NCBI RefSeq assembly: GCF_003151255.1
Contig: NZ_CP029481.1
Coordinates: forward strand, 310,001-374,000
Direction: 5' to 3'
Length of the DNA: 64,000 bases
Source: Microvirga sp. 17 mud 1-3
Lineage (GTDB): Bacteria; Pseudomonadota; Alphaproteobacteria; Rhizobiales; Beijerinckiaceae
Below are positions 1 through 12,366 of the stretch, piece after piece; position 1 is the stretch's first letter; each line of letters starts with the position of its first letter. The translations under genes and the position numbers were made by a program. Under the pieces are notes generated by a model. The model saw nothing but the letters and a program-made list of their open reading frames with translations, was not told the origin of the DNA and ran no database searches.

Positions 1-3000
1 CTGGGTTTCGTCACGATCTGGTGGACGAGGATGGCCCGGTGTGGCTTGCCGTGGAGCGTCTCCGGCGCAGTGATCCTCCCGCACCGCCAGAACAAGCCGC
101 AGACTGGCTGGAGATTTCCCCTGATCCCGAGCGAGAGCCGAAACTCCGGGACTATCTGCTTCGGACGGTAACGGAGACGGAGCGGGATGAACTACTGGCC
201 TCCGGAGCCGTGCGACCGGAGGATGTGGCGGAAGCCATCAAGAAGGACGAGACCATTCCCCGCTGGGATGTGCGTCTGCGCTTGGAGGACCGCCCCGACC
301 TCAGGAGCGCCGCCGAGACGTGGATCACCGAACAGTGGTTGCCCTGGTCGATGACGGAACGTCCGGTCCGCCGATCACTGGCGTTGTATCAGAGGCTGTT
401 TGAGGTCACCCAGCTCGCCGAACTCGGAGGAGGCGACAAATCCTTCGAACTTGTTTGGGGCATGGGGCTCTCCCGCTGGCTTAGGGATGGCAATGAGGTC
501 GACCTGCCTCTGGTCGAGCGTCTCGTGGAAATCGAAATTGACGATCTTGCCGGTGGTGAGATCAAGGTTCGCCCCCGGGCCGCCACAGCCAGCGTCAACA
601 TGCGCCCGTTTGAGGAACTCGGTGTGGAAGGGGCTCCCTTGGCGTTGGACGCATCCCGACGGGCGATCGCGGCCGTCGATGCGGACGAGGGTATCTCACC
701 TTATCGGCGCGATGGATTCGAACCGGTTCTCCGCGCCTGTCAGGCCCGTCTGGATGCCGAGGGCGTATATTTGCCTGATCGCCAGGCAATGGCGCCCGAT
801 CAGCCGATGCCGCCGGCCGGCGAGCGCCTGACCGTCTCGGACCGTTGGGTTCTGTTCGCCCGGAGACGATCCGACAGCTTCATCTTGGCCGACCTCGAGA
901 ACCTGAAGAAGTCGGTTGAGAAGGCTGCCGAGGAGGGTTCGTTGCCGGGTCCGGCCCAGACCCTTGTGATGGGCCCCTCCACAGCAGAGCCGTATGATAT
1001 CTGGGCTCCGCTGGGCAATCGCGTCGGCGAGACCACCGGCGCGACAGCGGAGGCGGCGCCTCAAACTGAGGCTATGGACCTTTTCTTCCCCAAGCCCTTC
1101 AACGATGACCAGATCGAGATCGTCCGGCGCTTGGAAGGCACCGATGGCATTGTCGTCCAGGGACCACCCGGCACGGGCAAGACGCACACGATCTCCAACG
1201 TCATCTGCCACTACATGGCCACCGGCCGGCGGGTCCTGGTCGTGTCGCATGGCGAGCCCGCCCTTGCAGTCCTGCGAAACCAGCTGCCCGAAGGGGTCCG
1301 GGACCTCGCGATCAGCATCACGGCCACAGAGCGGGAAGGATTCAAGCAACTCGAGACGGCCGTGCGCCTCCTGCAGTCCGTCGTCGAGAGCATCAAGCCC
1401 AGCGAGCAATCGCGTCTGATCCGTGACCTGGAAGCCTCCGTAGTCGGGCTCCGGACCCGGCTTGAGAAGGTTGACAAGGAGATCGAGCAGTTCGCCCTGT
1501 TGCAGCTCGCTCCGACAGCGGCTGGTGAGCGGCCAGCGGAGCTTGCAAAACGAATTGTCTCCTCGGCAGAGCAATACAGGTGGTTCGAGGATCGCCCGGA
1601 GCACTCCGCGCAGGACGCTGGTCTTTCAGACGACGAGATCTCCGCCCTTCGAGCGGCACGTCTGACCCTCGGTTCCCGGCTCGAGCACCTGGACGCGGAG
1701 CTCCCGTCGGTTGAGGATCTGCCTGACGGGGAGGTCATTGCCCGGCTGCATGAGGACCTCGTCCGGTCTGAGCGCTTCGCGGAGATAGCCGCACGGGATG
1801 GCTCGCTGACGATCCATATCGGCTCAGTTGGTGCCATCGGGCAGGCGCTGCGAGGAGCCGAAGCCCTTGGGACCCTCCAGCGTGTTCAGACGCTCGCCAA
1901 GGCCAATCCCTGGCTTGAGCCAGTGGCTCAGCATGCGATTGCTGGTGAGCGAGGAGCCGGCGCGCTCGATCTGCTCCTGCGGTTTGCCGAAGACGCGAAG
2001 CCGATTGTCGAGGAGCGCAAGCGCTACCTGGCCCAGCCGGTGGAACTGCCTGATACCTTCGAGCCAGCAGCCGCTGAAGCGAGCAAGTTGATCGGCCGCC
2101 TTGCCAACGGCGAGGAGGTCTTTGGCTTCTTTGCCTTTCGCGAAAAGGCCCTCCGGCCAGTTGTGCAGGCCATCGAGGTGCAAGGACGCGTGCCGGCTGC
2201 TCGGGAGGACTGGGACCACATTCGCCAATACCTCATCTGGCGGGAGCAAGTCAGTTCACTGAGCGTCCGGTGGCGGGCGCTGGCCGAGGAGATTGGCGCT
2301 CCGTCTGCAGGATCGGCGCGGGAGATTGAGCAACTCGTCAGCCTCCTTGGTGCCATCCTCGTGGAGGGGACTGGCGCCATGCGCACGCTTGAGGAGGTCT
2401 TCGGCCAAGTCGTACCTGGAGCGAGCTCGCCTCGAGATCTCTGGTGCGATCCTGCCCGGATGGAACATGCCGAGGCAGCGCTTCGGAATGCGGCGGCCTC
2501 CGCACAGCTCGCCGCTGCGCGCGTTGAAGTGTCCCGGCTCGAGGGACTCTTCTCGGACGCATCAGGCAAGATCGGAAAACTTGCCCGTGACCTGCTGGGC
2601 GAGGCGATTGGAAGATCCGACATCGAGGCGGAGACCATTGCCCGGCTCTGGGGTGCCTTGAGGCGTCAGATCGATGACCTGAATCAGCGCAAGAACCATC
2701 TGGCGCTTGTCCGTACTGTCACAGGCCGGATCCGCACACTGGGGGCTCCGCTCTGGAGCCGTCGGTTGGCCACAGAACCGGTCGAAGGTGAGACGGATGC
2801 CTTGATCCCCGTCGACTGGCGTGAGGCATGGGATTGGGCAGCCGCCTCGGCTTATCTGGCGCGGATCGATGACCGGGATCGGTTGCGCAGCCTGGCCGAG
2901 GAACGGGTCCGCCTTGATGCGGAAATCAGGAAAACCTTCGAGCGGGTGGTGCGCGAGCGGACCTTCTATGAGCTTGGTCGGTCCATGTCTGGGCCGGTGC

Positions 3001-4783
3001 GCTCTGCGCTGATGATGTTCGCCACAGCCCTCCGCAGGACTGGCAAGGGCACCGGAAAGGGCGCGGTCCGGCACCGCCGCGACGCCCGCAGTGCCATGGC
3101 GCAATGCTACGACGCCATTCCATGCTGGATCATGCCGACATGGCGGGTTGCAGAGCAGTTGCCTGGTGAGGTTGGATCGTTCGACCTCGTCATCATGGAC
3201 GAGGCCTCTCAGTCGGACATCCGTGAGGTTCCGGCACTCCTTCGCGGTAAGAAGATCCTCGTGGTCGGTGACGACAAGCAGGTGAGTCCGACAGCCGCCT
3301 TCATTGAGAACGCGAAGATCGACCGCCTGGAGCATGGCTTCCTCAAAGGACAACCGTTCAAGACGCTTCTGCTGCCGGGAGCCTCACTCTACGACCTCGC
3401 CAAGGTCATGTTTCCGGATAAGCTGGTGATGCTCAAGGAGCACTTCCGCTGCGTCGAGCCGATCATCCGGTTCTCCATGCAGTTCTACTCTGAGCCCTTG
3501 GTGCCGCTGCGCGTGCCGACAGGGCATGAACGGCTTGATCCGCCGCTCGTCGACATCTACGTGCCGGATGGGCGCCGCCAGGGCGACAAGCAGAACCCAC
3601 GAGAGGCCGAGGTCATCGTCAGTGAGATCCGCAAGGTCGTTGAGGATCCCGCCCTTGCCCGCATCGAGGCACAGGACCGCTGGCGCACGATCGGCGTGGT
3701 GTCCCTGATCGGAGCAAAGCAGGCAGCGCTCATCAACCGCATGCTTCTCGAGGAACTCGGGAAGATGTGATGATGCGCCACCGTATCGCCTGCGGTGACA
3801 GCGCCACCTTCCAGGGCAACGAGCGCGACATTGTCTTCCTGTCCATGATTGCTGATCCCAACAGCAAGCAAGCTCAGACGGCAGCCCAGTTCGAGCAGCG
3901 CTTCAACGTCGCACTCTCACGCGCCCGCGACCGTCTTGTGCTCGTCCGCTCAGTCCGCGAAGAGGAACTCAAGCCCGACGACCTGAAAGCGCGGGTGATC
4001 CGCCATTTCCGTGACCCGATGGCTGGTGCGGCGACACCGACAGGTGACCTTGAAGCCATGTGTGAGTCGGACTTTGAGCGTGAGGTATTGCGCCGCCTTC
4101 TGGAGCGGGGCTACCGGGTCACTCCGCAGGTTGGCGCCATGGGGTACCGCATCGACCTTGTTGTCGAGGGAGCAAATGGGCGGCGCCTGGCCGTCGAGTG
4201 CGACGGTGATCAGTACCATGGTCCGGAGCGCTGGGCAGACGACATGCGCCGGCAGCGCATTCTGGAGCGTGTTGGCTGGCGCTTCTGGCGCTGCTGGGCG
4301 TCGAGTTTCACGCTTGATCCGGACGGCTGCATGGACGATCTGTTCGCTACCTTGGAGCGTCATGGAATCGAGCCAAGTGATGGTGCTGTCGGTGGTGGGG
4401 TTTTCACGGCCCACATCACGGCACCCTCGGCACAGGCTCAAGATGGGTCGGCTGGCTCAGATAACGCTGGCCAGCAATCCTCAGCACAGGCTCACGGACA
4501 TAACGGGACGAAGCTCAAAGAGGTGGAAAAGCGATCAGCCTCTTCAAGTGGAATCCGTGTCGGTGATCGAGTCATCATCAGGTACCTCGATGATAGCAAG
4601 ACGGCAACGTTCACCCTTAGCTCTACCCGTGACGATCTAGCAAACGGCTTCCTTGCCGAACACTCCCCGCTCGCGAAAGCATTGATCGGCTTGACCGAGG
4701 AAGACGAGGCCGAGTTCGAGGTGAATGGCCGTGTAAGGCGTGTCCTTGTTATGAGGACTGAACGTCCAGCCATTGGTCACTGA
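1..4783 (+). pseudogene. SF1 helicase-nuclease with GreA/GreB-like tail, 5' partial and frameshifted
   Basis: Large superfamily 1 (DNA2/NAM7-like) helicase. The frame is open from the first bases with no convincing start, so the N-terminus lies outside the window. Counting from GTG 21, Walker A GPPGTGKT is near residue 381 and Walker B MDEAS near 1060, separated by a long, partly coiled-coil insert. The frame stops at 3770. The continuation at 3767-4783 carries motif VI (ALSRARDRL), then a DUF559/Vsr-like PD-(D/E)XK nuclease (D130, E144, D146 of that part), then about 80 residues resembling the GreA/GreB C-terminal domain (SPLAKALIG). One extra G in the GGG run at 3759-3761 would restore one reading frame through LGEDVMMRHR. 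Helicase-nuclease fusions of this sort are common in defence islands. The anti-phage role is inferred. Confidence 0.8.
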
Positions 4784-4982
4784 TCCATTGAGTCGATCTG
4801 CTGATACCGGTAATGCTCGATAGTATCAGCCCATTCGGAGATAGTGCCCACCAAGCGTGATTTCTACTCTCCGTCGCTTGCAAGGTCCGTCAATTTGGTG
4901 CGGGTTTGCTAATCGTTCCAAAAAAACTCCCTTCCTTGACTTAGTCAGTCGCCGAAGCCAGTTTGATATTTAGGTTTATCGC

Positions 4983-5903
4983 ATGGGACAGCTGACCCAA
5001 TTCTTCCAACCGCCACTCTATTGGCAGCAGTTCGAGGATCTTACCCAATCAGTTGTTGAATTAGTTTACAACGTGCCTCGGGCTGAGAAGATCGGCCGCC
5101 CAGGGCAGGCGCAGGATGGCGTGGATGTGTATGCCGAGCACACTAAGTTCGGCGAACTGGCAGTCCAATGCAAGCGGCTGGACGACCTTGATGAGAACAA
5201 CCATCCGCTGCCCGGTGGTACAATCAGCGGGAATTTTCTCCGCACTGAAGCGGCGAAGGCCCAGGCATTCGATCCATCACTTGATATCTGGATCTTGGCG
5301 ACAACGGCGAAGCGGGACGTAAAAATTCAGCGCGAGGCTCGGCTTCTCAGCCAAGAGTATCGACGGCAGGGGCGTTTCCAGATCTTACTCTGGTTCTGGG
5401 ATGACTACATATCATGGCTTAATGCTTATCCAGAGCTCCAGGAATGGTACTATCGCGACGTAATCCAGATCCGAGGCGCTCGGGACCAAGATCGCCTCAT
5501 TATTGAAACCATCGCAACCGCTTTCCACCGACCCGCCTTCACCGATCCCTTAGGCAACGAACATTTCGATGATTTCGCCCAAGCGTTGAAGGACACTCAA
5601 ACCGCCTTGCGAACTGGCGAGTTGGTAGATCGGCAATCTCGCCATGTTATTCGAAAAGCGATCGGTGGATGGCGGTATCTTGACGAGCCTGAATGGAAGG
5701 CACGTCTCAAGGAGCTTGATCAGGACCTAGCAGAGCTACGTAATGCTCTGGCAATGGGCATTAAAGATGGGCGCCTGGAACAGCAGCGCGGTTATCTCGA
5801 GGTCCGCGACCCCCAACTCGGGCAGAATCTCGACGCCCGACGCCGGAGTTGCTTGAAGCACCTGAATGACCTCCTTGTCCTCGCCGCATTGCCACCAATC
5901 TGA
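4983..5903 (+). CDS. Mrr-like restriction endonuclease domain protein
   Basis: A 306-residue protein. Residues about 15-66 carry an Mrr-like PD-(D/E)XK core: FEDL near 17-20, GRPGQAQDGVDVY at 38-50, and QCK at 62-64 after a strand. This is the D-x(n)-(E/Q)-x-K pattern of nucleases that cut foreign or modified DNA. The middle (FWDDYISWL) and the helical C-terminus are unassigned and may sense a partner or substrate. It follows the helicase gene after about 200 bp in the same direction and faces the next gene tail to tail, so it probably belongs to the same defence island. Its base composition is lower in GC than the core genes, which fits acquisition. The exact target cannot be read from sequence. 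Confidence 0.7.
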   Translation: MGQLTQFFQPPLYWQQFEDLTQSVVELVYNVPRAEKIGRPGQAQDGVDVYAEHTKFGELAVQCKRLDDLDENNHPLPGGTISGNFLRTEAAKAQAFDPSLDIWILATTAKRDVKIQREARLLSQEYRRQGRFQILLWFWDDYISWLNAYPELQEWYYRDVIQIRGARDQDRLIIETIATAFHRPAFTDPLGNEHFDDFAQALKDTQTALRTGELVDRQSRHVIRKAIGGWRYLDEPEWKARLKELDQDLAELRNALAMGIKDGRLEQQRGYLEVRDPQLGQNLDARRRSCLKHLNDLLVLAALPPI

Positions 5904-5950
5904 ATCCATAACCCGATAGCGTCCCCGGTGGTTTGATCTAGAGACATGCC

Positions 5951-6937
5951 TCAAGACCACAGTGCCTTCGGGGATAGTGATACTGCCCGCTTCGCCTCAA
6001 GATCATCTAGAAATGCTGTCCACAACTCACTCCCCATGCGCGTAGCGGAGTAGGCCGCTGCCATCGCGGCGAACCCACTTAAAACCATCACGAGATCATC
6101 GATGAAATCGTCGAGTAGTTTGGGGACAGATCGACCGTAGGCAAGATAGATCGCGTCACGATAGTTTGCCTTGCCACGGTAGCGAGCAGCTTCGTGCAGG
6201 AACGCAATGCTGCGTCGGGCATAGGCCTTATCGCGCAGGGTACGGGCCGCGCCAGTGCGAAAACTGTCAGTCTTGAGATCTTTAAATTCTCGGGTCTCGC
6301 GAACACGCTCGCGAATGTTCCACTGCTCCCAGTCCGCCGTCCCGGCGAGATACTCGGCAATGCAACCCCAGGCCTCCTTCGCATCCGATGGCTTGATCGC
6401 CAGCGAATGTTTGCCACGTGCACGAATAGGCGCCAGTTCCAATTCTACGTTCGCGGCCACGAGACTCGAGAGACGATCGCCAAAGGGTGCCATAGCCGAG
6501 CCATTAGTCGCAAACTGCCGGTCCCATTGCTGCGCAGTGGCCGCGTGCGTCTCTGGGAAAGATCCGTCAGCAGCGGCGATCATAGCCGAGGCAGCACCGT
6601 AGACACCATAATACCACGTCACAATGCCGATTCGAGCAACATCTGCTTTGTTTTGCGTTCCCGCTATTGCCTTTAGCGCCGCTAACTGGTGAAGGGCGAA
6701 CAGCAACTGCTCGCAAATAGAGTTGAGCTCTCGTTCTGATAGCTTCCGACGTTGCACGTTAGCATAGAATACTCGAGCCGATCTAAACGTAAGGCCGAGC
6801 TCTTTGACCAAGATTGCGAGCGCGCGGATCCAATGAATTGTGGAGGGAAGGGCAAAGCGGGCGTCCGGAACATCACTGGGAGCTTCGGTTAGAGTCCCGT
6901 GTTCGCGCATCCGATTATAAAGCGAAAACTCTGACAT
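5951..6937 (-). CDS. Uncharacterised protein, possibly HEPN-like
   Basis: A 328-residue, mostly helical protein that I do not recognise as a named family. The start is taken at ATG 6937; a GTG lies one codon upstream. Two stretches recall HEPN ribonuclease or toxin folds. One is WYYGVYGAASAM followed by a THA turn. The other is ARRSIAFLHEAARYRGKANY, which contains an R-x5-H spacing compatible with the HEPN R-x(4-6)-H motif. No signal peptide or clear membrane segment is seen. It is convergent with the Mrr-like gene and upstream lies a palindromic repeat (6965-7010). Its place in the island makes an effector or immunity role plausible, but this is inference. Confidence 0.55.
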   Translation of the reverse strand: MSEFSLYNRMREHGTLTEAPSDVPDARFALPSTIHWIRALAILVKELGLTFRSARVFYANVQRRKLSERELNSICEQLLFALHQLAALKAIAGTQNKADVARIGIVTWYYGVYGAASAMIAAADGSFPETHAATAQQWDRQFATNGSAMAPFGDRLSSLVAANVELELAPIRARGKHSLAIKPSDAKEAWGCIAEYLAGTADWEQWNIRERVRETREFKDLKTDSFRTGAARTLRDKAYARRSIAFLHEAARYRGKANYRDAIYLAYGRSVPKLLDDFIDDLVMVLSGFAAMAAAYSATRMGSELWTAFLDDLEAKRAVSLSPKALWS

Positions 6938-6964
6938 CACACGTTCGTATAGGAAGACAGGGCC

Positions 6965-7010
6965 AGAGCATTGTCCGGAAATCCGGACCCGATTTTCCGC
7001 ACAATGCTCT
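6965..7010. repeat. Palindromic intergenic element, copy A
   Basis: A 46-bp element whose ends AGAGCATTGT and ACAATGCTCT are perfect inverted repeats. The inner part is a weaker palindrome around CGGAAA/TTTCCG. It matches in plan the elements at 50634-50681 and 58893-58939 (ends around GAGCAT..ATGCTC). Such dispersed palindromes are common in Hyphomicrobiales intergenic DNA. It lies in the 5' flank of the 328-residue gene. Confidence 0.7.
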
Positions 7011-7113
7011 CATTAAGGAAGAAGCGCCGGCCCCAGAAATGCAAGCCACTTTTGGATCTGGTGCTTCAGGTAATATGGATGAAGGGATTCCAACCGTTAA
7101 AGGCGCTGGCCCG

Positions 7114-8217
7114 CTAAGGGGTCGGAAACCGAACAGAGGTTCCGGCAGGGAATGTCCCTCGCCGCCGTCCCTGCTTTGGATTGATCACCTCAAGCTTCCC
7201 GCTTCGCTCAAGCTCCCGTAACACTCCTTTGTAGTGGGCCTCCCGGAAAGCAGTCTCAGCGACAACAAACTCTTCGATGTCCTCGACGCGGGCTGACTGT
7301 CCGCCAAAACGGTTAACTAGATCACTCTCAAGCCGCTGGAGCGCAACTTCAGGTCCGAACATAACCAGTTGGTCTGGAACCGTTGCGTCTGAAAACGTGT
7401 AGCCTCCGGCCGGGTCTGCCTTCCACATGGCCTCTTTCATTTTCTGCAGGCCGCGGAGGCTCTTGGTCGCAAAGAAGAGGTAATAGTCTGTATGTGAGCG
7501 CTCATTTCGCATCTCGAAATAGCGAACGTATCTTGCGCCTGCCACGTCCCGGAGCTTCGCGGCATAAAGATCCCGAATCCGCTCGCGCCGCTCCCGACCG
7601 GAGAGTTTCACGATATCGCGCCACTCCGGTCCACCGAAGAGATCATCAAAGTTTTCAACCTGATCTGGATGAGCCAAAAATCGGTTGATCTCCTCAAACA
7701 TGAAGTTGATGAGCACTTCGGAGCTCTGGGTCGACCTCATGATGCTGGCGATGGTGGACATTGGAATCCCTGTCCACCCAAACGGATCTATGAAGGCAAA
7801 AACAGGGGTTCTTGGTGAGCAGTTAAAGCGAACTATCGAGAGATAGGCTTCATTGAAGGAACTGCCGCTGTGCACCTGATAAGTCAGCTTCGGATGCGGA
7901 CCGGCTTGCGCCAGCAACTCTTCAATCGTCTGCCGCAGGAGCGCTGCCCGCTCCTCATCCTTCTCGATGAAGTGGAAGTCAACCTGCGATGGAATAGTCG
8001 CAGCCTGCAGCAAATAGGCTCTAAGCGCGATAATCGGCGACCCTTCCGTCCCGTCCGCATAAATTCCCGGTCCGGCGAACCCGTCGATGAAGACAATCCT
8101 GGGAAAACCGCCAAGGCTTAGGATCGGCATCCAGGCATCAAGGTATCTTCGGAGGATGGCGTGCTTGGCTCGGGTGTGCTCGTCGAGTTGCCAAGTAGTG
8201 GTCTTCGGTGCAGCCAT
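7114..8217 (-). CDS. tcmP: Three-Cys-motif partner protein TcmP
   Basis: A 367-residue protein of the three-Cys-motif partner family. The N-terminal signature is clear: DEHTRAKHAILRRYLDAW near residue 10, then IVFIDGFAGPGIY and GSPIIAL, a methyltransferase-like nucleotide-binding arrangement, and FAFIDPFGW further on. ATG 8217 is preferred because AAGGAG sits 5 nt before it; a TTG lies one codon earlier. The partner DUF5131 gene ends 9 bp upstream and its stop codon overlaps the ribosome-binding site, so the two are translated as an operon. Family members nearly always accompany a Gp37/Gp68-type protein. The biochemical function of the pair is not established to my knowledge. Confidence 0.88.
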   Translation of the reverse strand: MAAPKTTTWQLDEHTRAKHAILRRYLDAWMPILSLGGFPRIVFIDGFAGPGIYADGTEGSPIIALRAYLLQAATIPSQVDFHFIEKDEERAALLRQTIEELLAQAGPHPKLTYQVHSGSSFNEAYLSIVRFNCSPRTPVFAFIDPFGWTGIPMSTIASIMRSTQSSEVLINFMFEEINRFLAHPDQVENFDDLFGGPEWRDIVKLSGRERRERIRDLYAAKLRDVAGARYVRYFEMRNERSHTDYYLFFATKSLRGLQKMKEAMWKADPAGGYTFSDATVPDQLVMFGPEVALQRLESDLVNRFGGQSARVEDIEEFVVAETAFREAHYKGVLRELERSGKLEVINPKQGRRRGTFPAGTSVRFPTP

Positions 8218-8226
8218 CAACTCTCC

Positions 8227-8976
8227 TTATTCGGCCGCATGCCGCCAAATTCTGGCTTTGGCCGGCCACTGGTTAAACTCTTCGCCTTCCAGGAGGCGCC
8301 CACCCGCTTTAGGTGTCCTACCGCCCCACTGTTTGAAGAAAAACGGAACGCCGGCGCGCTGGCATTGGTCGCGGATATCTATCACCCATTCTGGCTCCAT
8401 TGGCCGTGCGCCGGGGCCGCTCTCCCCGCCGACAATCACCCAATGAATACTCGTCAGGTCAAGGGGGCCGATGGGCCCGATTAGGGGTTCGATTGAGAGG
8501 AAGCGAACTCCGGCGATTGCCTGCTGCAGGTGGCGGACGCGAGAAAGCTTAGTCTCATCCTCAACCGAAACACCGAGCCAAACGTGAGACGGTGGCGACC
8601 GATCTCGATAGCGCCGATTCATATAGTCTCGGAGCCTAGAACTCCGCTTAGTCAGAACCTGGTATTCATGCCAGGAAGCTTCCTCCATGGTGTCAAAAAC
8701 CTGATCGACAAATTCGAACGGTACGCCCTTGTGGAACAGATCGCTCATTGAATTCACAAAAATCATTCGGGGTCGGCGCCAAGTTAGCGGCTGCCGAAGA
8801 CGTTCCGGACGCAGGGTCAGATCAAAGCCAGTTTCAAACGGATGTCCAGGTACGCCGCGAAAGCGCTCTGCGAGACGCTCAGCGTAGCAAAAATCGCAGC
8901 CAGCGCTGATCTTGGTGCACCCGGTTACAGGGTTCCAAGTGGCGTTGGTCCATTCGATGTCTGAGGTCTGAGCCAT
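8227..8976 (-). CDS. Phage Gp37/Gp68 family (DUF5131) three-Cys protein
   Basis: A 249-residue protein of the phage Gp37/Gp68 (DUF5131) family. It begins with the family hallmark: WNPVTGCTKISAGCDFCYAE, with three cysteines spaced C-x6-C-x2-C like a radical-SAM iron-sulfur site. MSDLFH, LTKR, WLGVSVE, SIEPLIGP and GGESGPGARPM follow in the usual order, and KQWGG closes the domain. The length is normal for the family. It is the upstream gene of an operon with tcmP. Similar proteins occur in phages and genomic islands; a tRNA or DNA modifying activity has been suggested by fold only. Its location between nuclease genes and an integrase relic supports mobile origin. Confidence 0.88.
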   Translation of the reverse strand: MAQTSDIEWTNATWNPVTGCTKISAGCDFCYAERLAERFRGVPGHPFETGFDLTLRPERLRQPLTWRRPRMIFVNSMSDLFHKGVPFEFVDQVFDTMEEASWHEYQVLTKRSSRLRDYMNRRYRDRSPPSHVWLGVSVEDETKLSRVRHLQQAIAGVRFLSIEPLIGPIGPLDLTSIHWVIVGGESGPGARPMEPEWVIDIRDQCQRAGVPFFFKQWGGRTPKAGGRLLEGEEFNQWPAKARIWRHAAE

Positions 8977-9029
8977 GCGAACGAAAATAGAACAAACTAG
9001 AGACGGAGAACAGCCCTAAAGGAATATCG

Positions 9030-9268
9030 TCACGGCTTTTGCACAGGTTATCGGGATCCCACTTGGCAACCCAGCTTACGACCTTGCTATCATTAGGCAA
9101 GGCTAGATCCGGCGCTGTCCTCCGGACTGTCTCCGCCACATACAACGGCGCCAAGTGGGCGTAGTGCTTCGAAACTATCCGGGTGTCGGCGTGACCGAGC
9201 GCCTCGGCTCCTGCAAGGAGTGGCCCGCCGGCCCGAACCATGGTTGCGTTCTGCATGGGAACCTCCAT
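9030..9268 (-). pseudogene. Tyrosine recombinase (integrase) C-terminal relic
   Basis: This frame reads ATMVRAG, then LGHADTRIVSKHYAHLAP, then YVAETVRRTAPDLAL. That is the C-terminal end of a phage-type tyrosine integrase, including the H-x-x-x-(R) region and the catalytic tyrosine of KHY. The upstream catalytic domain (HxxR box, N-terminus) is missing, and the frame runs on into unrelated sequence overlapping the DUF5131 gene. It is a decayed remnant at the right edge of the defence-like island, next to gyrB, and marks a former integration event. No flanking tRNA or direct repeat could be identified by eye. Confidence 0.7.
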
Positions 9269-9738
9269 GCCGCCGTTGCGGGCGAGCGCGGCCTGAAAGC
9301 GACGAACTGTCCGACGTGATTGGGCGGCCCGACGGGCTCATGCCACTGTGGCCTGTACCATCGAGAATGCACAGGCGCCCCCAGTTGTGACCGCGTTGAC
9401 CGGACATGGATGGCGATGTGGGACGGCTTGGAACAGCCAGTTTCGGAGTGATGGAACCTGCCATGCTAGAGAAGGGCGGCGCGTTTGGTCCGTGAACGGC
9501 AAACGGCGCGCCGACCAGGGCGCGCCGCCGTAAGTCTAATCCCGTGCCAGACGGTTTTCCCGTCGAGGCGTTGGCAATGCGAACAGCAATGCCGCTAACC
9601 TTGGACACCCGCGCCGCTTTGCGGATCTGAGTGTTTGTGCCACACTAAGAGAGGAGGGCAGGCTTTTTGGTGGAAAGTTTCGCAATATTTGTCGGTCGGT
9701 TTCGCATTTATTGTATGACTGTCCACCAGCAAAAAGCA
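9269..9738. other. Gene-free remnant DNA between integrase relic and gyrB
   Basis: About 470 bp without a credible gene. Short open frames exist on both strands but show no recognisable domain, good ribosome-binding site or consistent frame. The stretch probably contains degraded mobile-element DNA plus the region downstream of gyrB. I saw no clear tRNA, attachment-site duplication or strong terminator hairpin. Confidence 0.4.
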
Positions 9739-12231
<2,493 letters not shown>

Positions 12232-12366
12232 TCAATTATTTAGTCATTCTTGCTTGAAATTTCACCCCCACGCGCGTACGCGCGCGTGAAAACACGCCGG
12301 AATCCACGGAAATGTGCCGAATCGGCCTCTCCGAGGCCCTCTGCCGCCTCCGGAGAGGCCACTAGC

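Noticed and set aside
9093..9608. 171-codon frame near the integrase relic
   Set aside because: Overlaps the relic in another frame and shows no family similarity.
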